A model generated the notes under the pieces. That model worked only from the letters and a program-made list of their open reading frames with translations, searched no databases and was not told the origin of the DNA. From assembly GCA_021464245.1 (NCBI GenBank), contig JADCRB010000072.1, forward strand, positions 551,962-615,961: a stretch of DNA of 64,000 nucleotides, read 5' to 3'. Each line of letters starts with the position of its first letter. The stretch's first letter is position 1. Shown in pieces: positions 37,701-48,546 of the stretch. Position numbers and translations under genes: made by a program. This stretch comes from Carallia brachiata (Eukaryota; Streptophyta; Magnoliopsida; Malpighiales; Rhizophoraceae).

Positions 37701-40110
37701 GTTGCGTGGATGTTTTTGTTTGTTTTTTTTTTTTTGTAGTTGTTATTGTTCAGGTGCTTGTAAACCTTTAACAAAGTTGGGTTTTGTTTTAAAGGCCTAG
37801 TATGCTGCCAATGGATCCCTGCTGAATTTTGTAAGTTCTGCTTACATTCATATCCTTACATTAGAAGATACATTTAATTTGTTGTTATAAATATGTGTAG
37901 AATGATAGAATGGAAGAAACCGACAAGGTTGAGAGAAAAACTTTAGAGAGAAATTGTTGTGTGGAAGTCTTTTGTTTTTTTGTTTGTTATTTTATTTTTT
38001 TTTATTTTTTTTTATTTGTAGTTGTTATTGTTCAGGTGCTTGTAAACCTTTAACAAAGTTGGGTTTTGTTTTAAAGGTCTAATATGCTGCCAATGGATCT
38101 GTGCTGAATTTTGTAAGTTATGCTTACATTCATATCCTTTCCATTGATTATTATGCATAATAATTCAACTGTGATTTGTTTTTTGGAGAAATGAATAACT
38201 ATTATCTGGTTAAGTGAAATTCCCTTGACTTCTCCCTGTAATTGGTTTGCACCTGAATCAAGATTTGCTTTGCTGTTGATACTTGATAGCCATGCAACTT
38301 CAAAAGGAAATCTTGGGTAAGAAACTTGGATGCTATGTTGTGAGACTATATACTTAGATGTATTATATGTTTTCATATTACATTTTTATTTATTTGAGAG
38401 GCATTGGCATTGCCTTTTAGAATATGGAACTCATTCTTTGTGCCTTTTCAGAAGAAGTTGACAGATCTTCCATTAGGTTCTCTCTCTCTCTCTCTCTCTC
38501 TGATTTTTCTTTTTATTATTATTTTTATCTCCTCAATTAACTTCTCTTCTAGGGCAAGTTTCTGGGTTTGTCTATTTTAGTTGAGAATTGTAAATAACGA
38601 ATGCCTTAGGCTTTGTGATTCACCTGTTGTATATCTTGAGAAAAATTTCCTTCCCCCACTCATTTCGTATTTCTTTATTGTACTTCTTTCAGTTCAACAC
38701 TAGACAGTTATTTGCTGAAATTTTTTACAATTGGTCCGGAGAAGATAAACCAAAGTTTAGCAAAATGATTGTCTTGCAGGTTAAGAGCATGGATTATAAA
38801 TCTTGTTGCTGAGCAGAAAATTGCGGGTGCTTGGTCTGGGTAATGAAATATTCATGCATGTCAAAGCTGTTTCTTCACATTTAAATGCATCCTTCATTAT
38901 GGTTCCCGCAGTTTCATTTTAGCAATGATTTTGATTAGTCTTTGATTTTTCGTTTTTGTATTTTACAAACGTTTGCAGCTTCTATATGATAGTGTTTGGT
39001 GGAATACAAACTTGTCAGGGGTTTTTCTTAATGATAGTTGCAGAAAAAAGATAAAGCACTGGTTTGCTTCAAATTCATATTCCAGTTACAGTCAGTGAAT
39101 GCGGTATTAAATAACTTCTCCCAATTCCTCAAATCGGTAATAACTAATGAATTCCGTTGCATAACTGTGGCACCACTTAACGCTTTCCGTTTTGTGATGA
39201 GAGGAATCTTCAGGCGAATGACAGGAGAGAGCATTCTCTTTTCTTTACATCATGAGTGAGAAAAGCTGGCATTCTGTTTCATCCTCTTGGTTTGTAAGTT
39301 GAAAGTTCCCTGTCGTTACACCGTGCTATTTAATTCCCTAACAGGTATTCTACATAGTCTCTTTGCAAGTACCTGCATGCCAATCCTATTTACCGTAATA
39401 TTGCTTTGACTCTTCAAAATGGAACCTATTAAATTGAATTTGCATGTCTGTGTTCTCTTTAAATGCGCTACGAAAAAGTGTTAGAGCTAATTCTCTTGCA
39501 GGTCATATTTTTCTTGGAGAGACTTTAAAGCCTCAAATTACTCACATTTAACAAGTCTAAGGATAAGTATTCATCATTTTGTCTTCTCTAACCTACAGTC
39601 CTACCAACGCCTTATGTGTTGTGTCCTATGTTTCCTGAAAGGTGTCCTGTTACAGAGTCTGACTGCATCAATAGAGGTTATGGAAGTTGATTTCCCAACT
39701 AACCATTTCTCATTAATGATGGTTGATGTTCTCCAGATTATTGTTGATGACGAATTGTTTCTGACAGATGGGAATATTAGGCTCATTCTTTGTGCATTTC
39801 ATGAAGAAGTTGACTGATTTTTGGAGGAGAATTATTCTTTCCATTTCTTCTTTTTTTCTAATTAATAATCTTATATCTCTTTGTAATCTCTATCTCTCTC
39901 AAACGCGCACACAAACCGATTTTGTTCTTCATTTTCTTTTCCTATTATGACTTGCAATCTTTAGAAAATTTGCTAGTAGTTGTTATCGGTGGCCTTCAGC
40001 ACAGCTACTAAGGGGTTGGATGGGCATTGATTCATGGGGCTGCCCAGATGCTTGGAAATATGCAAGTGTAGTCCAACATGCCAACATGCCGACATGTCAA
40101 AAGTGTTTCT
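34726..40110 (+). repeat. Tandem array unit 3, lacking the promoter-like start
   Basis: It starts inside the leader part (TTCCACGAACGTGTG and then CTCAGTCCCACCAAATCC) and follows the order of units 1 and 2. The block homologous to 31033-31209 is cut to its last two thirds (about 35880-36005). The block near 39640-39817 stays open and reads LLQSLTASIEVMEVDFPTN, continuing IIVDDELFLTDGNIRLILC. It ends near 40.11 kb, within text shared with 27.9 and 34.3 kb (GGTTGGATGGGCATTG). A 255-bp tandem duplication lies inside it. Confidence 0.65.
37604..38110 (+). repeat. About 255-bp tandem duplication within array unit 3
   Basis: The stretch beginning ACATTAGAAGATACATT and ending near GGTCTAATATGCTGCCAATG occurs at 37604 and again at 37858, with a few substitutions and a longer T-rich tract in the second copy. 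Confidence 0.85.
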
Positions 40111-42526
40111 TCACCAGCTCTTCATGGGAATTATGAGTAGGAATTGTATTGATACGGTAACTAACTACAACTAGAACATAAGGGAGCAATTTCAGAGACA
40201 GATGCGTTACTTATTAACCCCAGAAAGCATGCATCTCAATAACAATTCACTCCTCCAGGGGTGACATTAGACCTCTCTTAAGGCCTGGCGGACAGGCTTA
40301 GTTAATTCACCCAGCTCAGCCTGCAGCTCTTGCTACTTCAATTTAAACCTGGTAGCAACGCAGCAGTAACATGATTTAGTAAATCAAAATTAGAGAAAAA
40401 GTTGCAAAATCAGTCTAGTTAGTTGGTACATGCTGATAATAAATGTTTCACCTGCACACCTGGCCACGGAACTCCACCTTACTTCCCCATACAACATCAC
40501 AGATTTGCCAAGCAAATTATCGGCTTCAGGGAGGACCCTTCCTCACTCTTGCTCAGAAACCCACAACCCATCATGGCCACAGTTGTTATTCCACTTTCAC
40601 TAATTTTCACAAGAAGACAGCAGCAACATTCAAGCCTTTTAACAGCTGTGCTTGAAACAAATCCTGCGGAGTTTAAATGGTGCCTACAATAATTTGATAT
40701 TCAAATTTGGTAAAAGACCTGCAAGATATTCATGAAAGCTGAAATCGCATGAAAACTGAAACCAAAGGTTCGTTGATAGTCACCAAAGGGTGAGAGTGGA
40801 CTTCTCTACTATAAAATAGTGTAGACTGAAAATGCAACTATAAACCTTCGCAAAGTGCAAAGGGTTGTTGTTGTAAATACGGTAGATCCCGCAAAAGTAA
40901 TTTTATTGCTCTCCAATTTGGAAATTAGAGATGCGAGCAATCTTGGGACGGTAGTCAGACTCAATTACTCTTCTATGGCTTCAGTTGAAAAGCTGAGGAC
41001 TCACAATTTTCATAGTAATTTCTTTTCACTGCACTCAAAGATGAAAAATACGTCAGCTTGGATTTGCACAAAAAATGATTTGTGCCATAATGAGGGGAAA
41101 AAAAAAGAAACATCCGAAGCTGTGAAAATCACAAAGCCAACATACATAAAGACAATCACTGTAGGGAGCACTTGCCAGATTCAGCTTGTTGACATCATCG
41201 CGGCGACTCCACTACCTCCCAGTTTCAGATATAAGAACTCTAGTGGGACGAAATACAGTGTGTTTTGCAAGATTGTGATGCTAGTTTTTGATGATAAAAT
41301 TTGGCAAGGAAAGTCGCAGTCTGCATTTTTTTTTTCAAAAAGAGGAAGAATAATAAAGCTGTTGATTTGTAGGAGAAAAACTGCACATGCAAATAAAATG
41401 GAGATAAAAAGAAGAGAAGTAGTAGGAGGAACCTCTGCTGAAGCTAGAAAGGGGAATTCTGGTGATCAAAGTTGATAGCAGCCTTTCCGCTGGATCTTTT
41501 TTACCCACTGCTTTGCCCAGAAGAAGGGAAAACATCTATAACAAACAGTCCATACCTTGTTGCTGCATGTTAAGGATTTCAAACAAGTGAACCAAAAAAG
41601 ACAGATAAGTGCTACATGCCAGAAACCAGAAGCATTGTCATCCATTCCTGCTCTCAGACTAGAGATCCTTAAAATGAACTCATATTCAATACCTATTTCA
41701 CAAGCCACAACTTAAATATGAAGCCAAAACTTTACAAAAAACACGTTACATGGACAAATTGTGAGTTCTATTGCAAGGAAACCAACTGTATTGGAATCCT
41801 TGAAACTACAATATTATTTCACAGCACAACCAAGGAAACAAGCAAGAAATGTGACAAAATCATCAGTAAAGGCTATAGGACCAGCCTCTGGACTTCTTAG
41901 GGAAGTTCCCTTTGTCTCCATCCTTTTGTTCTTTAGGATAAAGTCACCAGCTACATCGGAATAATCATCACCCGAAATATCCTCTGAAGCCCTCCTTGAA
42001 GACCTTCATCTTTCACTCTTTTTTTTTTTAATCAAATCTTTACAGAAACCCAGTTTTCTTCCTCCAAAGGCCCATATTATTCCTTGTACTTGAAGTAGGG
42101 AAGGAAGCCAGCAAGAAGTTCCTGCACATAGTGCTGATACAGTGGAGGCGGCTTTTAGCATAATAGCCAAACCTAGGAAACATGGAGCAATAGGTCATGT
42201 AAAGGGCGGGACGGCAATCACCAAGTCTATCTTACCTTTTGAGCAGGCAGAATGTAAATGTATGATTCTCTAGTCACCCACAAATCTCCATTCCTGGAAA
42301 ATGAGGTGCAATAAAAAAAAAAATGACAAATTGATATTAGTGGCTCGGATTCTCATAGTGGAAATACCTATAATTTAAAAAGGAGAAGAGATCTGTTAAT
42401 TTGTGGGAGAATAACAGCACAGGCTCTTTGTTTCTTTTTCTTTTTTTTGATTTATAAATAGAAACAAAATGGATGGAGATGGAGGAAGAACCTGCTGAAA
42501 CTCGAAAGGTGGAGGCATTCTTGTCA
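40111..42526. other. Intergenic region with 3' end of the NLR locus
   Basis: No intact gene is seen. 41330-41505 duplicates the sequence around the NLR stop codon. A 206-codon plus-strand open frame at 40855-41475 is antisense to that remnant and has no family features. The segment 41.98-42.52 kb is probably the NLR 3' UTR on the minus strand. Confidence 0.5.
41330..41505 (-). pseudogene. Remnant duplicate of an NLR gene 3' end
   Basis: Text here parallels 42370-42560: compare GAACCTGCTGAAACTCGAAA near 42490 with AACCTCTGCTGAAGCTAGAAA near 41440 (one base longer), then ATCAAAGTTGATAGCAGCC with ATCAAAGTTCATAGCAGCC. The duplicated stretch covers the NLR stop region and 3' UTR. Minus-strand text near 40.90-40.97 kb (DYRPKIARI) resembles the NLR tail EDWPKIAHI and may belong to the same remnant. 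Confidence 0.55.
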
Positions 42527-42857
42527 TCAAAGTTCATAGCAGCCATTCAGCTGAATGTATTTCAAATCGACTAGAATGGTAGGGATGTGGGCAATCTTGG
42601 GCCAATCCTCGCCCATGTTGTTTTTGCATCTCCCTGACAGTTTGGAACAATTAAGAATTTCTAAATATTGTAATGAGGTGAGGTTGGGCATCCACTCCGG
42701 CAACGACTCCAAATTAGGGCAATTCTCGATATAGAGGCTCCTCAGAACAGTTGAACGCAGAAGAAGCCTCCTTGGGAGATACACCAACTTTGGAATACCT
42801 CCAAGTGAAAGAGTGGTGAGGCTTCCAAGGCCTGGGCCTTGCCATAGAATAGCATCG

Positions 42858-42889
<32 letters not shown>

Positions 42890-45800
42890 GCTGTTGCTGT
42901 CATTATCATCATCATCATCATCATAATTGGACAGATCTAGATCTTCGCAATCCTGAATCCAGAGACTCTCGAGGGAAGTGAAAAGTAGCATTTTCGCATG
43001 AGGCAGACATGTCAATGTTGGGCAATCCTTAATTTCTAATATCTCCAGAGAAGTGAGGGTTTGCAGCAACTCCACCGGCAGAAAATCTTCTGGCATATCC
43101 TCAATTTTACCAATCCTCAGAGTATTCAAAGACGAAGAAGAGAGATTATTATTATTATTATTATTAGATGGAAGAGAAGAAGACGACGACGGTGCGTCAT
43201 CATGTGCTGCTGCTGGAGAAATCGTCCCCTTCAGCATTTGCTCCAATCTCTTGAAGCTGCCTGAGGATATATCCAGTTGTTTCAAGGATGGAAACGGTGG
43301 CATTGAAGTTAGGTTTGGGCATGAACATATCCACAGATAAGAAAGACACTGAAATTGGGGAAGCAAAGACGATGATGATGATGAAGACGGTGATGATGGC
43401 CGCCATCCCTTCAGATTGGGACAGTCGTAGAGAAACATACTCTCAAGGGAAGGGAAGAAGGAGACCATGCTATTGTTGTTGCTGCTGCTACAGATTTGAA
43501 TGTCTATGTATTCCAGATCAGTTAACCCAATGACATTTATGTCCTTTAGCGAAGGGAATTGATCCAATGCTGGAAGACTTCGGCATTTCGGGCATTCCTT
43601 CAACTCAAGTTTGACCAGATTTGTGAGGGAAGAAAGCCAGTTGGGAAAATTTATTCCTCCGTAATCTTTACCGTTAAGGCTTTTAAATTTGGGTGTGGCC
43701 GCAGAGCTCCCAATGACATTTCATCGTTGGCATTATTATCAATAATACTAGCTTTACTATTCAAAGGCGCCCATTCTAATGTCAACTCTTGGAGACGTGG
43801 CTTCTCTCTCAAATTGGCGCCTGCTAGTAACGAATCCAGAAGTTTGTGGGTCAGCCAGCAGGGTCAACAATACATAGGAAAAAATGATTTAAATACACAA
43901 GAAATATGCAGCAAATATAAAAGAGAGGAAAATTTGTACTTCTTATTCTTAATTTTTACTGTATTTTTAACTAAAATGTGTATTAAACAATTTTCAGTTA
44001 GTAGCAAAAGAAAATTTAAATAAAAATTTTCATTTATAATAACTTAGCTAAATCACAAAATAGTTTATATGTATTTATATAAAATATGCAAAAAAAATTT
44101 CAGTAATAAAATTTTGTAGACTACCTATTTTTTTCTAACAAAAAACTTCTTTCTACCTTCAACTTTTTAAATTAAGTAATGATAACAATTATTTTTTAGT
44201 GGAGATAAAAGTAATTTTTTAATGTGGCCAAAAAGGATTTTCCATGGAACAATCTTAAAATCTTCATATTAATATTAAAAATTTTCAAATTCCACTGCCT
44301 CCACTGGAGTGTAAATTGCTCCGCCACTAATGCCTACACAAGTTTCAACTACACTACTACTAGTAATCAAAGTAGAAGTAGAAGTAGTACCTTTTTTACT
44401 ATTATGATTATATTTGCCATTCTCCTGATGCCGCAAATTCTTAATGTGTAGCTTTCCTCCCAAGTTGTTCAAGTCATATAATTCACCGAGTTCTCCACCC
44501 TCCCTCTCTTGCTTCCAATTCAAGTTTGTAGGTAGTACAAACATCGTCAATCTCTCAAGTGAAGTCAATCGTCCAATCCCTCGAGGCATATGAGTCAAAG
44601 CATTGCATTCAGAGATGTCGAGTTGCTGCAGACTAACCAGTTTTTTGATATCCTTAGATAATTGTGTCAATCTCGGACAATGTACTAGTTTGAGCACTTG
44701 CAAGTTTTGTAATCTGGTAATTGTACAGGGCAACATCTTGATCTCCTCATTTCGAGACAAATTAAGATACCTTAACTGCTTCAACTTACCAATGGAATGT
44801 GGTACCGTCTCAATACCCAAATTTTTAAATCCAACTGCCGTAAACGTCTCAAATTACAAAAAATTGCATGGCATTGCCCCTCAGCTATTTTGCAAGCCAT
44901 TGGTGCAACAAATGTTCGCAGACTTTTTGCTTCAAGTATGGATACTGGAACTTGCCAAGGCTTAATATGCTGGTTTGAGAGTTTGTCAAATGAGATATGT
45001 CGAGTTTTCTCGCTGACTTCGCTTTGGTTTGAAACTGACAGATAGGTACTTTCAGTTCCAGCTACAAAAGAAGCAAGATCGTGCATTAAGTCATGCATTT
45101 TGCAATTTCTTATGTTCCCCAACTCATCTTTTCTCACGTCTTGGAAGAAAGACCTCCATAGGAGATCCATAAAATACCCTCGACCAATATCTTCAAGACA
45201 CTGACTTGGATCCGATAACTTAATATACCCTTGCGCCATCCAAAGAGCTACCAATGTGTCCACTTCTATTACATGGTCTTTGGGAAACAATCTACAATAA
45301 GCAAAGCAGTGTTTTAAATCAAGAGGAAGATGGTCATAACTCAACTTAAGAGTTGTTAGGATAACACTTTTTCCTTGATCCATCATCGCCAGTTCCTTAC
45401 TTTTGAATGATTCCCATTCGCATATAGTTTCTTTGAACCACATGAGACCCGCAATTGCTCTTATTGCCAAGGGAACTCCCCTACACTTTGCCACAATTTC
45501 TCTTCCAATTGCTTCGTGGTCTGGTGTTGGTGGCACACACTTTGGCTTAAAGGCCATTTGAGCAAACAAAGACCAAGATTCCTCATTAGAGAAGCCGATT
45601 AATTCATATTGTGCTTGTGTTACAGGGCTTGTAATCTTGGCAACCTTTTTAGAACGTGTGGTCACTAATATTCGGCTTTCTTTTGAACCACCAACTCACA
45701 GATTTCTTAAAGAATACCATTTCTCGGGATCTTCATTCCAAACATCATCCAATACTAGTAAATACCTTTTTCCATGAATTTTTTCATCAAGAGAATTTTT

Positions 45801-46580
45801 TAAAGTATCTATCTCGCTCATGTTAGGCCTTCCCCCAGTCAGGGATTCTAAAATCTTTTCAACTATCACTTTCACATCGAAGTCGTCAGAGACGCAAACC
45901 CACATTCTTAAGTCAAACTGTGACCTCAAACTCTCATCATTGTAGATGAGCTGAGCTAAAGTCGTCTTCCCCAATCCTCCAATTCCAACTATAGAAATGA
46001 CAGACACATTAGCCTCAAAGTCTGCGGACAAGAGAAGTTGTGTAATCGCATTCTTCTCAACTTCTCTGCCAACAACTACTTCGGGGGGAGAGGAGTGTGT
46101 TTGCCCTCTTTTCTTAGCCATCACGAACGTTGACGTGTCAACAGGAAGTTGCCGAAAGTTAAACTGCATTCCGACACTCCTAACAACATCCAGTCTCTCC
46201 CGAATTGCTTTGATTTTGTGACCCATCTTAAGGCCATATGCAAGCTGGTTAGAACTTGAAAAAAACAGGCGTACCTTCTTTGCCACTTTGTTCCCAGTCA
46301 TCACTTGTCGCCTCAGAACTTCCGTAGAAAAATCATCCAGCAAGTCATCGGTATCGTACAAGACTTCTCTCAGCTTGTCGAGCCAACCTTTCACTCGGTC
46401 ATCACCTCGCGCTTGCCGATCTTCTGCATCAAGAAGCATGTCCTTGACACCAATAACTGTGGCGTCGAGCAATTCAATTTGATCTTTGACACCCCACCAC
46501 AGGCCAACCTCCTGAAGAATAGAGGAGCCCAATTTTCCAAGAATTCCCTCTGCAACACCGAACAGTAATCCTTCTGCCAT
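42527..46580 (-). pseudogene. CC-NBS-LRR (RGA-type) resistance protein gene, interrupted
   Basis: Intracellular immune receptor of the coiled-coil NLR class. Reading on minus from MAEGLLFG (46580): coiled coil with LLDAEDRQARGDDRVKGW and YDTDDLLDDF; P-loop GIGGLGKTTLA at about residue 200; RNBS-A VCVSDDFDV; kinase-2 LLVLDDVW at about 277. An in-frame TGA (45696-45698) follows as codon 295, where the family has Leu in NLLVGGS. The same frame then resumes with RILVTTRSKKVAKI, GVPLAI, RNBS-D CFAYCRLFPKD and MHDLMHDLA (about 493). LRRs follow. One base is missing in an A-run near 44825-44829, and another near 43667. An intron of about 430 bp ends at CTAGCAG near 43830. The last exon (to 42527) carries LRRs with Asn, Ser and Asp runs encoded by microsatellites. 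Probably a pseudogene; homopolymer errors could explain the shifts but not the TGA. Confidence 0.85.
42855..42925. repeat. In-frame trinucleotide microsatellites in the NLR LRR region
   Basis: A run of TTG triplets (plus strand) followed by CAT triplets encodes, on minus, a six-Asp tract and an Asn tract of about eleven. Similar shorter triplet runs occur near 43141-43165 (Asn), 43175-43190 and 43365-43390. All keep the reading frame. Confidence 0.9.
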
Positions 46581-47340
46581 GTTCCTGTTGGGCCCAAGTT
46601 GCAAAGCAAGGAAATTTAGTAGTGTTTGGGAGTGACTATAACGAGCGATCTCAGGAAATTAGGTGCTGTGAGAGGCCGCTGTTGCGATGGGGAAAAACAG
46701 GAGACGCAGAGCATGGCCTTTAATGTCTCATCTCAAAACCAACAAGAATGAACCACGTGGCCCTCCCACATCCATAAGGAACTAATTGGAAATAAATATT
46801 GGTTTTTTATGTAATAAAAAAAACTACTGTAAATAAATATCAAAAAATTGACCAGATAATTATGGGGAGTAAAAAAATATCTAGCATGAAAAACAGGAAA
46901 TGTTAGAAAGTTTTACGCTCCCTCTAAAAATAGCAATAATTGTACTTTTTTTTTGACCGTGCAATAATTGTATATTTATAATTATATTTTTATTTAACTT
47001 TTTTTTATTAAAATAATATATATTGTGAATATAATAATTATCGTATTTATATATAAAGGTCAAAATATTTTTATTTAAGTATTTTATTTAATTATTCTTA
47101 TAAAGACAAATCTATCACTTAGTTATTGGTGAGATGAGTAAGACTCTACTCAAATGTGCTAATTAGATGTACCACTTTTTAAAGGTTGCACAAATTACAA
47201 GCCCTGCGCCACAACCGTTCTCGACGTGTCTTCAGTAACAAATAAGACCAAAGGGTCTCGTGTCAAAGCCTTAACACTACAAGTAATTGATCAGAAAATT
47301 ATCCTGCCAAGTTCCATTATGTAAAATTAAACATTCCCTT
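46581..47340. other. NLR upstream region and AT-rich intergenic DNA
   Basis: The NLR promoter and 5' UTR must lie here. No further gene is visible. A 16-bp poly(T) micro-insertion with a perfect 12-bp target duplication lies at 46945-46960. Confidence 0.5.
46945..46960 (-). mobile_element. 16-bp poly(A) micro-insertion with 12-bp target duplication
   Basis: GCAATAATTGTA occurs at 46933-46944 and 46961-46972, perfectly repeated, around an insert that reads ACGGTC, nine A, G on the minus strand. Confidence 0.7.
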
Positions 47341-47360
47341 TTTTTTTTTTTTTTCTTCAG

Positions 47361-47965
47361 AAGTGTGCAGTGGATGATGATAATGAATTAATGCATAATT
47401 TATAAGTGGTTGGTGAAGAGTCTAATAATAAGCCAGAGGTCGCTGAGGTTCTGCCCACAACTACAGTGTCTGCCAATTCTGTCAGTGATGTCAATGAGCC
47501 TATCAATAACACAACTAACCATGCGCAAGAGGACAGTAGGAAAGCCAGAGCAATCAATGGGAAAGCACCAGTATTTGACAATTCCAAGCGGCTGTCTTGC
47601 AAGTGGACAAGTGGGGTTGGTCCTAGATTTTTTTTTTTTTTTTTTGACCAAGAGGTCCTAGAATTTATTGTGTAAGGGACTACCCTGCAGACTTGCAATC
47701 TCTAGCACTGGAGCAAGTCAACTTGTCGCCTAAGGTCAGCCCTGGCCACTTAAGGAGTCATCGTCCAATCCCATCACCGAGGCCCAGCCCAAAGATTCGA
47801 GTCTCGCCTAGGCTTGCTTACATGGGCCTCCCTAGCCGGAGGGTATCGCTCACCTCCACCCCCTTACGATCATCCGCTCGTATCGTTCTCCGCCCTGCTG
47901 CTTGTATGGTTCTTGGGCAGCCGAGCTGTCCAGCCTCTATGTACGGGGCCTACGGGCCCAAGTAA
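47361..47965 (+). pseudogene. IQM-type calmodulin-binding protein, last-exon fragment
   Basis: IQM proteins are plant calmodulin-binding IQ-motif proteins. Only a C-terminal fragment is present. It follows an intact-looking acceptor (TTCTTCAG at about 47353-47360), so it is a genomic exon rather than a processed copy. The text includes KRLSCKWTSGVGPR, then CVRDYPADLQSLALEQVNL and SPRPSPKIRVSPRLAYMGL, in the family's order. Defects: an in-frame TAA near 47402, and a poly(T) insert with a GGTCCTAGA target duplication that adds 35 bp and shifts the frame in the middle of GPRIYCVRDYP. No upstream IQM exons are found, so this is a broken fragment. Confidence 0.75.
47628..47653 (-). mobile_element. 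Poly(A) micro-insertion disrupting the IQM fragment
   Basis: An insert reading TCTTGGTC plus 18 A on minus is flanked by GGTCCTAGA at 47619-47627 and 47654-47662. Removing one target copy and the insert restores the frame across GPR-IYCVRDYP, which proves it was inserted after the exon existed. Confidence 0.75.
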
Positions 47966-48484
47966 AAATTGGGCACTTCTTGTGGGGAACCCCCTAACCT
48001 CTCTTGGGTAAGGCTTAGCATGTAATCAATAGCCACTAACCCGTCAGTACCCATTTGTTCTTTTATTCTTTATTCTTTTATTATTTTTATATTATTTAAG
48101 TGCTAATTAAACCCCATGATTTTGTAAAGGCAATAAGCACTAGCCAAAGTTGTTGATAATTTAATGGAATATCCTCCTCTGTTTAATCATGCGCCTTCAG
48201 TATTTGACTATCTAATCTCTACCGAGCTAAAAATGTCAAAGGATTGGGTAGAGTTATCTTTATGGCCTGTTTTAGTTCATGTTTTAGTATTTGAGTATGT
48301 AGACAAAATAAAAGTAAAAGCCTGAAATATGGATACTAATTATGGTTTGGTGGCTTTTTTTTTATGTATCCTATAATTATAATTCAACACTAGAGACATT
48401 TACTTTTCAATTTTTTTGATTTGCTTCTATGTTTACACATCCATTCTACAAGTATGGGTAGCTTTGCATGCCAACAAAATTGTG

Positions 48485-48546
48485 CAAAAGCTCAATGAAA
48501 CAACCTAGAGAGACAAAAAGCTCAATGAAACAACCTAGAGAGGCAA
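48485..48546 (+). repeat. Two-copy 30-bp direct repeat
   Basis: AAAAGCTCAATGAAACAACC and the following ten bases occur twice, head to tail, with a single change at the end. Confidence 0.9.

Noticed and set aside
20650..40110. Array as a CRISPR-like or bacterial repeat system
   Set aside because: Units are kilobases long with plant-type splice-like borders, and no short regular repeats with spacers exist anywhere in the window.
40855..41475. A 206-codon plus-strand open frame
   Set aside because: It is the longest frame in its area but runs antisense to an NLR remnant, shows no domain, and has Lys/Arg/Ser-rich composition expected of translated non-coding text.
43053..43340. Plus-strand frames rich in Leu or Ile
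   Set aside because: They are antisense of the NLR LRR exon and its triplet repeats.
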